DNA of 64,000 bases from Halichondria panicea (GCF_963675165.1 NC_087377.1:12448632-12512631), one strand, 5' to 3'; shown: positions 34,050 through 46,564, counted from the stretch's first letter. Notes: generated from the letters alone by a model not told the origin. Translations and numbers: made by a program.

Positions 34050-35937
34050 ATGCAGCTACAAACAGTTATTATTTACAGCACCCAGTTGTTCGTACTGGCT
34101 GCAGGTGAGTGTTGCATGTGTGCATGTGGCATATAGCTATATAAAACTTGATTTAGCTATACATTTATATTTTTGCAGCCACTCTGACATCCACTCCCAC
34201 TGTGTCCTGTCCTGGTGACACTGTCACCTTTACCTGCACTCTACCTGGTAGTCTCATACGATGGAAAGTCACTCCTCCAACGGTTCAAGGAGCTTCGTTT
34301 AGATTGACTTTAATATTCACCGGCAGTGTAAATGTCGCTGTGACTGAGGGTAATCCAGCATTCCGTGGTGTTCTCACTGATTCCAGTGGAGGAATGCTCA
34401 CTGCCACTCTAACCTCACTGTCTGAGGCCTCAACTGTGGAGGGATTTATGGTGGAGTGTGAGGGAGCAAGCTCACAAGAGGGTCCCCTCACTATCACTAT
34501 GGCTGGTGAGTGGCTGGTGGAGTGCATACATGCCATGTACACGTGCATTCTCAGTTTATCAATACACTCATGCACAGATTCACCCTCCCCTCCACTTAAT
34601 CCAAGGGTGTCCTCCTCAGCCCAAAACCAACTCAGCTCCTCTATTATCACTCTGGAGTGGGACCCTCCCTCCTCTACTGGTGGTGTGTCTGTCAGCTATG
34701 TCCTCATCATCTCCCTAAAACCTCTCTCCAAGTCACCAGTCACCGTGGAGACCACCTCAGCACAGATAACTGTCTCCTACAACACTCCCTACAATGTGAC
34801 AATCAGAGCTGTCAACTGTGCTGGAATGAGTGACGATGATGTGATGATGATGATTCTTCCTATTGGTTAGTTTCTATTAGCTGATCTCTTAGTGTATAAT
34901 ATTGTTTGCTACAGTTACCTGCCCCTCCAACCCAACACCTGCAAATAGAGTGACCATCAATGGTGCTCCACCACTGCCTGCACTAGTAGGATCAACACTG
35001 AGCTTCACTTGCAATGGAGAGACAGTACCAGCAACCTGTGAGAATGATGGGCGGTGGTTACCTGATCCTACCAGTTACCTCTGTCCCTCGGGTAAAATTA
35101 TTGGTGAATCACTGTCATGATTGTTACTATATAGCCCCTCCTCTCAGATGTCACCTGTGGCTTTCCTGTCGCACCTTCCAGAGGCAGTGTGGACGTTAAG
35201 GGTCGGACATTGCCCTTTTCGATAGACTCAGTGGTAAACTTATATTGTGACAAAGGACTATTCCCAGCTGGTGATATGTCCAGTACGTGTGAAAATGTGG
35301 GTGGAGTAGGAACTTGGAAGCCGGACACGAACATCACATGCAGAGATATGCCTGGTGAGAATGCCATTGGCTAAACTTGTTGCGTGTATTATTAACATCT
35401 AATTTACGTTTCACCGCAGTCAACTGCTCTCTACCCAAAAAGCCATCCAACGGAACAATAGTGAACTATGAGAGTTTGAATGAGACAGTATCGGAGGGAA
35501 CAGTGCTGACTTACCAGTGTGACAATGGACTCTCACTGACTGGACCCAACACCATCACTTGCACTAATGCTGGTGTCTGGAGTACTGAGCCTGAGGCAAT
35601 CGTGTGTGTACTTGAATGTGAGTAGCGCTTTGTTAACGGTTGATTTCCTTGTTTACCTTCTCCATGCATAGATGATATTTCCGCCACCTTATCCACTGGT
35701 GCTGCTATCGTTATAAGTGTGATCATCACTTTCATTGTGACTCTAGTCACTGGATTCCTCACTGGACTCTTAGTGATGCACCTTTGCTCCCGTAAGAAGG
35801 CAGCTGAAGGACAAGCTAACGTAGGACCCACTGTACCAGCTGGTCCTGTTTATGAGGAGGTGTCACCCAAAATGGAAATTAAACTGAACAGTAACCAAGC
35901 ATATGAACGGTCAACCAGTGTATACGTAGGACTGTGA
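34050..35937 (+). CDS. Intact Ig-FN3-Sushi x3-TM receptor (copy B)
   Basis: Seven phase-1 exons: 34050-34104, 34179-34505, 34578-34865, 34915-35091, 35148-35354, 35420-35617, 35672-35937, totalling 505 aa. The ATG at 34050 is preferred to 34036 because it gives a signal peptide (MQLQTVIIYSTQLFVLAAG) matching copy D. Ig spans ~19-127 (SCPGDTVTFTC...LIRW...VECEGA). FN3 spans 128-223 (LEWDPPSSTGG, YNVTIRAVNCAG). Sushi domains at 224-282, 283-351 and 352-417 each have four Cys. The TM is ~428-455. The tail of ~50 residues has PVYEEVSPKMEIKLN and NQAY but ends ERSTSVYVGL instead of GPVGL, adding a tyrosine. Expected at the cell surface. Ligand unknown. Confidence 0.85.
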
Positions 35938-37340
35938 AAGTTTAGCATTAATCCAGTGTCTGCATAATAATTTATAGCTTATCAGTTGTACGCGATGTAT
36001 ATGTGTTATAGAGCCAAGGTTTTATACATCAACTTATGTTTATTCATCGCGTCTGTTGTTTGTAATATTAACACTTGAGAACTGAATGTAAACAATTAGC
36101 ACAAATCAATGTGTACATCTCTGTGCATCAACGATCATGATTTGTGTCAGCAATTAACATAATTCTATGCAATATTTTTTATCGTTATTGTTCTGTTAAA
36201 ATTTGTATTATAGTTTGTATAATTCAGCACATGCAGCAAATTAAATACTGAAAAAGCATGATTTGTTGTATTTGTTAATTGTCTCCATGCACACGACACT
36301 TGCTTATAAATCTTGATTGCAGCAAGGATAGAACACACACATGCACAGAGCACAGTACAGAACCTTTTTCTACTGATACAAAGCTAAGTAACTTCTAGGT
36401 AGATTGTTCTGTTACAGTTCCAGTGGATACTCCACCCTTAGATTGAAGATTCATCTGCATGGGAATTGAATATCCGTACGTTCCAGTTAATTGTCTATAT
36501 GACAAGTTACTCTTTCTGGTTTTGTGATTCTTCTGGCTGAGCTGGAGATGAGGGTATGTCTATCTCATCGGCATATCTTCTTCAGTTTGCGGCGAAGACG
36601 AGACTTGGAATATGATCCGCATGCATGTCTCCTGACTTAGTCGTTCGTCTTTCTATAATTTATAGTCTCACTTCGTAAGTTAGATTTCCTTGTTTCGATA
36701 CAATCACTCCAGGCGTCCATGCATGTGACCGTGAACTTCTCTCTACAGGTACTATAGGAATACAAGTATGAAGAAGCGCTTTATTATACCAGTCCTATTA
36801 TTATATCAGGGGGCATATGATTCAGTATAATTATACAGATGGTCCCAGAGCCACTTTGTAGACTTCAATGTAAAATATCACGTGAATCGCTTCCATTTCC
36901 AATCCTTCTTTCTCTTCTATCTATACTGGTAGTGTATATATAGATCTATAATTTTATGCATGACCACCACATTACCACCATAATTATTATTATTTATCTA
37001 CCACACATGCCATTAAGATTATTATGTTACCTTTTGTTACCTTTATCCCATACCCCACTGCACCATAAACTTCTAGTATACACGTACATCACACACCATA
37101 TTTAAGTTGCAAAATTAATGTTCATCAGTTACAATCTTTACTTTTGACATGCAGGAAAACTCCAGATTGGAACTTTAGAACAACTCTATACACGGTAAAC
37201 ACAACAAGCACAACGTTATAATGTAATACCCACACACAATAAACCCACTGTCTCATGACTGGAGAAAAAGTATCATAGCAATAGGTAAAGATGTTACAAT
37301 TTGCTTTTGGCACTTTACTTGTCTATGTCCTGTTAAAATA
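35938..37340. other. Intergenic region between receptors B and C
   Basis: No gene is supported. About 36837-36925 is reverse-similar to the element end at 59983-60065 (CAGAGCCACTT, ATCACGTGAATC, TTTCCAATCC). About 37125-37340 is the conserved upstream region of the C-type gene. Confidence 0.4.
37125..37340 (+). promoter_or_regulatory. Duplicated 5' flank of C-type receptors
   Basis: CTTTACTTTTG, AACAACTCTA, GGTAAACACAA, CACTGTCTCATGACTGGAGA and TTTGCTTTT follow in the same order as at 40270-40479, each ending at the ATG of a matching signal-peptide exon. It is therefore probably promoter plus 5' UTR. No TATA box is obvious. Confidence 0.45.
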
Positions 37341-39171
37341 ATGATGGTGAACTTGTTAGTGATCAACTTCAAGTATCTTCTGTTAGTAGTATTGATTAGC
37401 TCTCAGATGGGAGGTATGAATAACAAGCTAGGTGTATTTTGATGTTTGAATGAACCTGTTCCATTTCAACACAGAGGCCTCTCAGACTCTAGTGTCCAAT
37501 ACGAGTGTGGTGTGTCCTGGAGAGAGTATCCACTCTCATCAACCTCAGTGAAGTATCTGTACTGGATGGTAGCAATGTCACCTGTTCTATTTTCGATTCA
37601 AATGGTACTGATGTTGAACTACAGACAATAATGGTTGCTGGTGAGTAGCTGTTATTATCTTTATTATCAATCTAGCACTGCTTATGTTTACACACAGGTA
37701 ATTCAACCTCTCCATTAAACCCAAGAATATCCTCCTCTCTAAATCAACCCAGCTCATCCATTGTCATTCTGGACTGGGACACTCCCTCCTATACTGGTGG
37801 TGTGTCCGCCAGGTATGTCCTCATCATCACCCCAACACCTCTCTCTGGGTCACCAGTCACCGTGGAGACCACCTCAGTACAGATAACCATCTCCTACAAC
37901 ACACCCTACAATGTGACCATCAGAGCTGTCAACTGTGTTGGAATGAGTGAAACTAGAATTGTGAATCTGGGTAAGTTAATAAGAATTTATACATTGTTTA
38001 TATTCCTTCTCTGTAATACAGTGGTGTGCTCCACACCGTCTATACTTCTGCTGGTGTGACCATCACCAACACACCTCCTGTCACTATTGGTGGATCCATG
38101 CTCATTTTCACTTGTAGTGGAGACAATGAAGTGAGAACCTCAACCTGTGGCAGTAGCGGGTGGTCTCCTGACCCTGGGACCTTTGACTGTGGCATCCCAC
38201 AGCCAGTTACAGGTATCACACATGCATGGGCAATTAACTCTCTAAAAGGAATGTTGATCTCATGCATTAGATCCCCAAGTCAGCTGTGGTTCTCCTGCTG
38301 CACTGTCTAGAGGTAGTGTGGATATCAGTGGTGGGACATCACCCTTCTCACTGGGTTCACTGGTTAGCTATCGTTGTGACAAGGGACTATTCCCCCCTGA
38401 TGTGAGGACCAGCACATGCACTGATGTGGGGGGTAGGGGAGAGTGGGTGGACAATCCTGGGAGCTTGAGGTGTAGGGAGAGGCCAGGTAAAACGTAGCTG
38501 TTTAGAGGCAATTTTTTGATTTCCTTCGAAAAAGTTCATTCTATAGACGTGCAATTGTATTAGTTTACGTACACCGCCTTTGTTCCACATTTCTAAGTAT
38601 TCAATGGCAGGCTATTGAGTGCTCGTAATACAAACATATCATTTTCTGACCGTCCATATAGTCAACTGCTCTCTTCCTGCTGAGCCCTGCAACGGTGCTA
38701 TAGTGGACTATGAGAGATTGAACAACACAGTGTTGGAGGGAACAGTGCTGACTTACCAGTGTGACAATGGACTCTCACTGACTGGACTCAACACCATCAC
38801 TTGCACTAATACTAGAGTCTGGAGCACTGAGCCTGAAACAATCATGTGTGTGCCTAGGACTGAAGGTCAGTAATTGTTTGCTATTCCAAAAATACATGCA
38901 GTCATACTATCCCCTCTCACAGTTTCTACTGTCGCTATCAGTGTGGTCATCACTTTCATTGTCACTCTAGTCATTGGATTCCTCACTGGACTCCTAGTGA
39001 TGCATGTTTTCTCTCGTAAGAAGGCAGTATACTTCCCGGCAACTGCATGAAGGACAAGCTAACGTAGGACCCACTGCACTAGTTGGTCCTGTTTATGAGG
39101 AGGTACCAGTATCACCCAAAGAGGAGATTGAACTCAACACAAACCAGGCGTATGGACCGTTAGGACTGTAA
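37341..39171 (+). pseudogene. Broken Ig-FN3-Sushi x3-TM receptor (copy C)
   Basis: Exons: 37341-37413, 37475-37640, 37698-37970, 38022-38212, 38280-38486, 38662-38865, 38923-39171. The signal peptide, FN3, Sushi 2, Sushi 3 and TM are open. The Ig exon has lost most of its middle (166 nt against ~310-330 in B and D) and hits TGA. Sushi 1 has two extra bases (CCGTCTATACTTCTGCTGG) and a frameshift. The tail exon has a 4-base insertion (ACTGCATGAAGGACA) giving TGA just after the TM, and a later six-base insertion before TCACCC. The acceptor of Sushi 2 is CCCAAG. At least three independent lesions make a full receptor impossible. Confidence 0.8.
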
Positions 39172-40479
39172 AACTCATTCACTATAATATTCAATAGCAT
39201 TATTCAACAAGTTAATTGTGATCATTCTGCCATTTCATAGGCCTATATAATTATAGACTCGCTATAGTTCGTATATATAACCTGGAGATTGTCTCAATTG
39301 CATTCCCTATAATTATAATACATCAGAGGAGGTTATTTTTTGCTGTAAAACTTGCCATTGTTATAACGTGGTGATCAAACTCGACAGTTATTATAATTAT
39401 GGTTCAGTGTGTGGTAGTATGTGCATTACACCCTAACTTTCAGCTATTGTTTTCCTTGCAACTTTCATTATTCAGCATCAGATATAAATGTATATGTATA
39501 TGTAATATGAGAACAATGTAGCACTGCATCTGTTCACACATATTTAAACTGATGTACACATGTATGCTAATTTGCTTTGTACAATAATAAGAGAATATTA
39601 ATTATACAACTGTCCACAAATGTACCTGGAACTGCCCTTGAGCTTGAGACAGTGTGCACTGTTCTGTCCAACTTGCCCAGATTCCTGCAGCAAATATAAA
39701 TCACAGTACATAAAGAAAAACTCAGTGCTAATGCCTCTCACCATTTGCTTCACTCAAGGTATTAAGAGGGTTATATAATTATATATGTTATTATTGTTGT
39801 TTGCAATTGCTGTTGTTGGCTGTTGTGGAGGTGTTGTTGGCGGTCTGTTTGCATGGGGGTACTGATTGTTGTAATGCTCATAGTTTTTTGTTATTATCAC
39901 CAAGAACTTGAAAAGTGGAGCTTATAGAAGGATGTTTACGATTGTACAAAATCAATTGTTATTAATTTTGTTTAAGACAAATGAGACAATGGAGATTTTG
40001 TAATGACTAATTTGCTCTAGAGGCCACATTGCGTTGCAGTCGAATCAGGCATATAGAGAAATCAAATATATGCAGAGTATAGCTTGCTACTTGATCTTGA
40101 TTGTGAACCGTTTGTTTACTTATCAATAATGGTCATGATTGCATTCATCTTTATTGTTAACAGAACAGTATCCTTTATGATCACAACAGCTGGCTAAACA
40201 AACACTAACAGGTTACTCAGCCTGCAGCTATTTACTGAAGTCAGCAATTTAGCAAATGTTTCATTAACGATCTTTACTTTTGGAAAACTTCTTCAGGACA
40301 ACTCTACAGATATAGCAGATATAGGGCTCTGGATATAGGGTATGGTAAACACAAGGTTAATATTAGATCTCTTTTTTCGTACCCACACTGACACAATAAA
40401 TTACCCACTGTCTCATGACTGGAGAAGTATGATCTAGTAAAGATGTCACATTTTGCTTTTATATTTGCCCTGTTAAATA
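39172..40479. other. Intergenic region
   Basis: No gene is supported. Its first part parallels the 3' flank of copy D (43068-44000), for example CAGATTCCTGCAGCAAATAT near 39680 and 43968. Its last ~210 bp parallel the 5' flank of copy C. Confidence 0.4.
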
Positions 40480-40935
40480 ATGGTGAACTTGTTGATCAAG
40501 CATCTTCTGTTAGCAGTGATGATTGGCTCTCAGATAGGAGGTATGAATGCAAAACAAGATATATTGTGTTTCATGTGTGATTGAAGCTGTTCTACTACAG
40601 AGGCCTCATTAGCGTCCAACACGAGTGTGGCGTGTCCTGCATGGAGATGCAGTTCTGCTCACATGCTCTAAGCCTGCCCTGCATTGATATGGCAAGTGGA
40701 TCCTCCAGCGATGTCTGGGTTGATGTCAGTTCAAAGTACATTCTTTATTGGTTCTCAAGTTGGTCGAAGGAGGGACACATTAGGATCAGGAGTGATCATG
40801 CTTGAGGCTGTTCTTGTAAGCAATGATGGTGGAACTCTGACGTCCACCCTAATCAACCTCAGTGAAGTGTCTGTACTGGAAGGAACCAATAATTTTATTA
40901 CCTGTACTATACATTTATATAGATCTAGTTGTGTA
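40480..40935 (+). pseudogene. 5' remnant of a C-type receptor (signal peptide + Ig)
   Basis: The signal-peptide exon 40480-40540 (MVNLLIKHLLLAVMIGSQIG) ends in a proper phase-1 donor. The Ig exon from 40601 begins EASLASNTSVACP, then a small indel gives a stop. The rest of the Ig exon is recognisable to about 40935 (TLINLSEVSVLEGTN in another frame). No FN3 or Sushi of its own follows. Copy D begins 146 bp later with a different signal peptide. Confidence 0.65.
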
Positions 40936-41081
40936 TAAAATTATGGTTGACTTCTTCAACATTCTGATGTGGTTTTTCTGACTTCCTCAATAGAGGGTGT
41001 GTTAATTCAATCATAGGTGATCAATAAACTTAATTGTTGTTGTTGTACCAGCTAGTTATATATATATATATAGCTCCTGTA

Positions 41082-43067
41082 ATGCAAGTACAGGCAGTTA
41101 TTATCAGCATCCAGCTGTTTAGTCTTGCTGCAGGTAAGTTATATACATAGATCATCATCTATGTGTTCACTGGAACACACAATTTGTTTCAGCCACACTG
41201 ATATCCACTCCCCCTGTGGCCTGTCCTGATGACACTGTCACCTTCACCTGCACTCTGCCTGGTAGTCTCATACGATGGACAGTGACTCCTCCACAAGGCC
41301 AAATGTTCCTTGTCACTTTGAGTACCAGTAACACTGAGGACACACAAGGTAATCCAGCATTCCGTGGTGTTCTCACTGACTCCAGTGGAGGAATGCTCAC
41401 TGCCACTCTCACCTCACTGTCTGAGGCCTCCATTGTAGAAGGAACTATGGTGTTGTGTGAGGGAGCAAGCTCACAAGAGGGTCCTCTTACTATCACTGTG
41501 GCTGGTGAATGGATGATGGAATGTATGTAGAGTTATATCTATAGTCAATACACCTACAGATCCACCCAGCCCTCCACTGAACCCAAGAGTGTCCTCCACT
41601 CAAAACCAACCCAGCTCCTCCATTATCACTCTGGAGTGGGACCCTCCCTCCTCTACTGGTGGTGTGTCCGTCATGTATGTCCTCACCATCTCCACAACAC
41701 CTCTCTCCGAGTCACCAGTCACCGTGGAGACAACCTCTGCACAGATCACTGTCCTATATAACATTCCTTACAATGTAACCATCAGAGCTGTCAACTGTGC
41801 TGGAATGAGTCAAGAAAGTCTAATTGTGGATCTTAGTAAGCCATTCCATGGTCGTAATTATTATAACACATGTATGTATATTGTACTCTTTCTTAGTTTT
41901 GTGCCCCACACCGTCTACTGCTGCTGGTGTGACCATGACCAACACACCTCCTGTCACTATTGGTGGATCCATACTCACCTTCACTTGCGGTGGACCCAAT
42001 GAAGTGATAACCTCAACCTGTGGCAATAACGGGTGGTCTCCTGACCCTGGGACCTTCGACTGTGGCACCCCAGTTACAGGTATCATATACACGGGCAATT
42101 AACTCTCCAAAAGGAATGTTGATCTCATGCATTAGATCCCCCATCAGTCACCTGTGGCTCTCCAGCTGCACCGTCTAGAGCCAGTGTGGACATCAGTGGA
42201 GGGACACCACCCTTCTCACTGGGTTCAGAGGTCACCTTCCACTGTGATGAGGGACTGTTCCCCCCTAATTTGAGGACCAGCACATGCACTGATGTGGGGG
42301 GTAGGGGAGAGTGGGTGGAGAATCCCGGGAGCTTGGTGTGCAGGGAGAGGCCAGGTGAAATGTAGTTGTTTAGAAGCTTGATTTTGCCGTCAAAAAAAGT
42401 TTATGTGACTGCATGATATGTGTACAATTGTACCGCCTTTGTTCCACATTTCTTAGTATTCTGCAATTATGGCAGGTCATTGGGTGCTCATGTTGAGCTG
42501 ATGAGATACAAAGATGTATATTCACAGTTATTTTCTGACCGTCCCTATATAATTATAGCCAACTGCACTGTACCTGCTGAGCCGTGCAACAGTGCTATAG
42601 TGGACTATGAGAGGTTGAACGAGACAGTGTCGGAGGGAACAGTGCTGACTTACCAGTGTGACAATGGATTCTCACTGACTAGACCCAACACCATCACTTG
42701 TACTAATGCTAGAGTCTGGAGCACTGAGCCTGAGGCAATCATGTGTGTAGGTCAGTAATTGTTTGCTATCCCAAAATTAATACAGTCATATCTCACAGTT
42801 TCTACTGTCGCTCCCTTGTTCTCCACTTCTGCAACTGTCGCTATCAGTGTGGTCATCACTTTCATTGTCACTCTAGTCATTGGATTCCTCACTGGACTGC
42901 TAGTGATGTATCTTTTCTTTCGAAAGAAAGCAGTGTACTTCCCAGCAACTGAAGGACAAACTAACACAGCGTCCACTGCACCAGCTGGTCCTGTTTATGA
43001 GGAGGTGTCACCCAAAGAGGAGATTGAACTCAACACAAACCAGGCGTATGGACCATTAGGACTGTGA
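41082..43067 (+). CDS. Intact Ig-FN3-Sushi x3-TM receptor (copy D)
   Basis: Seven phase-1 exons: 41082-41133, 41193-41504, 41560-41835, 41897-42079, 42148-42354, 42559-42750, 42799-43067, totalling 496 aa. The signal peptide is MQVQAVIISIQLFSLAAG. Ig spans 18-121 (ACPDDTVTFTC, LIRWTV, VLCEGAS). FN3 spans 122-213. Sushi domains at 214-274, 275-343 and 344-407 each have four Cys. The TM (VAISVVITFIVTLVIGFLTG...) is followed by FRKKAVYF, and the tail has PVYEEVSPKEEIELN and QAYGPLGL. It is closest to B in Ig and FN3 but closest to C in Sushi 1-3 and the tail, which suggests exchange between neighbours. Likely a cell-surface receptor with phosphotyrosine signalling. Ligand unknown. Confidence 0.85.
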
Positions 43068-43186
43068 AACTTTGTGCACTCTTTATGAATAGCATTCAAC
43101 AAGTTACATTGCAATAATTATCGTTCTGTTGGTATTTTGTTTGTTATAGACATAGACTCAGTGTTTTTGATAGCATATAATTATAA

Positions 43187-43243
43187 CCAGGAGCCCATAT
43201 TAAATAAGAATTCTAGATCGATCTCTTATTTATATGGGCTCCT
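43187..43243. repeat. Short palindrome
   Basis: AGGAGCCCATATTAAATAAG is answered by CTTATTTATATGGGCTCCT around a TCTAGATCGA centre. It would form a stable stem 120 bp after the stop of receptor D, possibly in its 3' UTR. Confidence 0.7.
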
Positions 43244-43512
43244 AGTATAACTTATACACAATTATATATGTAAAACCTATGTATTAGTTAATGTACAGTT
43301 ATAATTATAGAGGGGTTTATAACAGTAAACCTTCCGACCACGAGGGCGTAGCCCAAGTTATAGATCTATGTGGTTTTTCTCTCAATCAGAAAATTGAGTT
43401 CACGTGTTTTTTCTTCACGAACCAAGTGATCGATCAAGCTCAGCATGCGGTTATTAATTATGCTTCGATGTGCGGTAATAATATTATGTGCATTATACCC
43501 TAGCTTTCAGTA

Positions 43513-43742
43513 TACCGTATAGCGCGAAATTTTCGAGGGGCTTAATTTTCGTGGATTTCGTGGGTTAGCAATCCTACACGAAAATTAAGTCCACGAAAAT
43601 CGTTCTTTACCTGCTATAACGTGCAAGATTTAAAGGCGTGGCTTCCGGTAAGCAGTCATTCCGCGAACATTGTGCAACGAAATGGCTTTTAGAGGCCAAT
43701 CCACGAAATATAAGTGCCTCGAAAATTTCGCGCTATACGGTA
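43513..43742 (+). mobile_element. 230-bp MITE, TACCGTATAGCGCGAAAT ends
   Basis: It starts TACCGTATAGCGCGAAATTT and ends with the inverse. The internal half-palindromes TTTTCGTGGATTTCGTGGG and ACACGAAAATTAAGTCCACG predict two stems. An almost identical copy of the same length lies in reverse at 54024-54253. TA at each end suggests a TA target. Confidence 0.9.
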
Positions 43743-45358
43743 ATTATAAATTGTTATTTGCAACTTTCATAAAATAATAATGGCATTGTTTATATTCAGC
43801 ATCGGATATGTATAATTGAGAACAATGCAAACAATAGCTGCATCTGTTCACATATTTAAACTGATGAACAAAGAGTAAACGTACACATAATTATATTGCT
43901 TCAAATGTAAGAAAAACAACAAGCTATATAATTGTACATTGTATACTGTTCTGTCAGACTTGTCCAGATTCCTGCAGCAAATATGGAACATCAGCATATA
44001 AAGATCTGGCATGAAGTTAGGATATTAATTAAGCAATAATAATGCCATTACGGGGTGGGATTATGGAGGTAGAAAGGAGGAGAGAGTGGCTGAAGGGATC
44101 GAATGTACATAGGTAAAGCCGTCCTAAGCCTAATTAAGCTTAATGAGCAGGGCTTTGAGTTACACGATTGTAATGTTCATATATATAGTAAACGATAGAC
44201 ATTACGCAAAGACTCACATTGGATTAGTTGTTCTATTCTCCCTCTAAGGATCATTCTCCCCAGCAGCTGATAGAGACAGTCCACTCCAGCAGACTGTACC
44301 AGGGCATTGCCACTGCTCTGTGAGGGGCGGGGGGGTACACGTAAATAACTGTATGTAGATCTACATAATCAATATTGAAATAGCTAGGAAACAAGGACAC
44401 AAAGTGTTTCTATGCTATTGAAAGTAATGGCTCCTACACAGTCCTAACAACTCACCAGTCCATATAGAAGATGCAGCTCTAAACACTCCCTCACCCAGCG
44501 ACTTGGGCAGGCAACTGTGGACAGAGAAAGGGAGAGAAAAACATTGAACATACTCGAAAAGAAGTGAGAGAAAGAATTTCAAGCTGGAGAAGGAAACTGA
44601 AGGGGGAGGGGGGAGGGGTATTAATATAATTATTATACTCTGGCCTAAACTTACATCACACAACACATTCACAAGCTGTACTCAACACTTGGATCCTTGT
44701 GTATCACTAGTGACCACCGGGTACACTAACACATGCAACTCTACAAAAGTACTATCACACACATCTTTTGTAAATGATCAGTACACCTGTAATCTACATA
44801 ACATCAACATACCTTTATCCCATACCTCATTACACCCTCAATCACACAGCATATCCACACACATCACACACCCTCACTCTTCTCCACGGCTCTCTGTGAT
44901 AGTGTGAGTCCACACATCCTCCTCTCCTCATGCTGGGGACCAGTGAACCACACGAGTACTGTAACATCTGCTGGTCTGTGTGAGCTGGGTTGTCCATGGA
45001 TACAATGAATCTCCCTAAATACAGCCGTTCCAGGATCAATACCAGAGGAGTTGAGGTAGGGAGAGGATGAACAATAAAATGATTCATCTTTGCATCTTAA
45101 AACACAATCATCTACTATATTACGTTAAACACAATCTTTCAGACAGCTATTGAGGAAGCTTTAAGCACTCAATGCATGTACAACAATATTGATTGCCTAG
45201 CAGCAGCTTACAATTAAGGTTAGAGAAAGAGATGGAGAAACTTTGAGTGAAGTACAAAGTGGAGATAAGACAAGGAATGTAGTGGTCACCCACAACTTGG
45301 TATCTGTTACAGAACACAAAGGATTCAAAAGGTGATACACTCCATACTAGTAACTAGC

Positions 45359-45567
45359 TACCGTATAGCGGGTAAGTTTCGTGGGGTAAAAAATTCGTTC
45401 AACTCGAGAAAAGGTGGTTTCCGTGAATAAAAATTTCGTTTAGTATTGTGGCTGCACGGCATTCCTACGTTCCAATAAGCCGCACCTACGTTAAAATTTC
45501 GTGGAGGTCAGCCTGCCCACAAAAATAACGAATATTTTACCCCACGAAAATTATCCGCTATACGGTA
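45359..45567. mobile_element. MITE, TACCGTATAGCGGGTAA type
   Basis: Left TACCGTATAGCGGGTAAGTT, right AATTATCCGCTATACGGTA. Interior words include GTGGGGTAAAAAATTCG and its inverse CGAATATTTTACCCCACG. Confidence 0.85.
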
Positions 45568-45835
45568 TAACAGGATTGCAAAATACAACCGCAGCCAGTT
45601 AGGTCCCTTAATACAGTACAGCTATCTTCAAAGGTTTTTAATGTTTCTTAAAGGGGCTTTCATACTTGTAGTGTTGTTTTCACACGATCAGCTGGTGTAC
45701 CTCAAATTAAAGCCGTGTGTAGTTAGCTAGCTGCAACATACAATCAAGCTTAGCTTTTGCTCGCTTTTATTCGACAACAAAGCTTTAACATAAAATCACC
45801 AGTCGTCCCACGTAGGGTTTCAGACAATCCTTCAC

Positions 45836-45838
<3 letters not shown>

Positions 45839-45908
<70 letters not shown>

Positions 45909-45912
45909 CGTG
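45839..45912. repeat. (GT)n microsatellite
   Basis: About 33 GT units ending GTGCGTGCGTG. On the minus strand this is the (AC)n tract directly before the acceptor of the VKDCLKPY exon. Confidence 0.9.
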
Positions 45913-46564
45913 ATAACTTTGGATTCTAAGCACACCGTCCATGAGGCACTCAAAGTAATCGCACACCCAATCAAAAAATACACTTTAATGGCCAAAGACT
46001 TTTCCCTGCATGCAAAAATCCCATCACCCACTCACCACTTTGTGGATGTACTGCTCAACCAGCTGCACTACCCTGGTCTGTGTGACCACCCTCCAGGTCT
46101 CCTGAGAGTAGAGCCTTACACCCTCAGCCACATATTACCTGAGAGGAAGGGAGAGATAGTGAAATACAGTGGAACAATGAACAAATAACCTTCAAAGAAA
46201 AGGGACACTGTAATAATAAGGAAAATGCTTTCGTGTCGTAAATATCAATAAACAATAGACGTACGAAATCAGTCAACCAATATGCACATTTTGTACTTTG
46301 TAGTGTTGTTTTCACACGATCAGCTGGTGTAACTCAAATTAAAAGCCATGTGTAGTTAGCTAGCTGCAACATACAATCAAATATAAGGTGAGTAGATTTG
46401 GTTATAATATAATAATAGGTGCCTTACATGTGTAATAAATATATAGGTGTCGTACTAAGAGAGAGGATGAACAATATGAGAAGGCTATTTATTATGCTAA
46501 CATAATTATTATGGAAAAAATATATAGGTTCTATAATAACAGGTCTATATATAAGTTGCATTTA

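Larger units (their letters stand above)
44225..46138 (-). pseudogene. HEAT/ARM-like exon fragments, block 44-46 kb
   Basis: Minus-strand order: 46138-46036 (EGVRLYSQETWRVVTQTRVV, QLVEQYIHKV), ~45837-45800 (VKDCLKPYVGRL), ~45065-44880 (VFG...HTDQQM, CGSLVPSMRRGGCVDSH), a FAKSLG-type relic near 44.5 kb, and ~44325-44230 (ALVQSAGVDCLYQLLGRMIL). The 46-kb piece has TAATAT where the 53-kb copy has TACTAT, a nonsense change just inside the acceptor. The VEFHISQ exon is missing. A MITE (45359-45567) sits within the block. This is the same order as the 50-54 kb block, so it is one parental gene. Function not recognised beyond helical-repeat character. Confidence 0.6.

Noticed and set aside
34036..34218. 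Alternative start at 34036 for receptor B
   Set aside because: It is in a different frame and gives no signal peptide. The 34050 start matches copy D and the phase of the next exon.
43010..43067. Canonical ITIM or ITAM in the shared tail
   Set aside because: Position -2 of YEEV is Pro and of YGPL is Gln, and the spacer between the two is longer than 6-8 residues. Described only as ITIM/ITAM-like.
45757..46188. 143-aa open frame through the GT repeat (VCVCVC)
   Set aside because: It is microsatellite translation joined to the antisense of a HEAT-like exon. No splice or start support.
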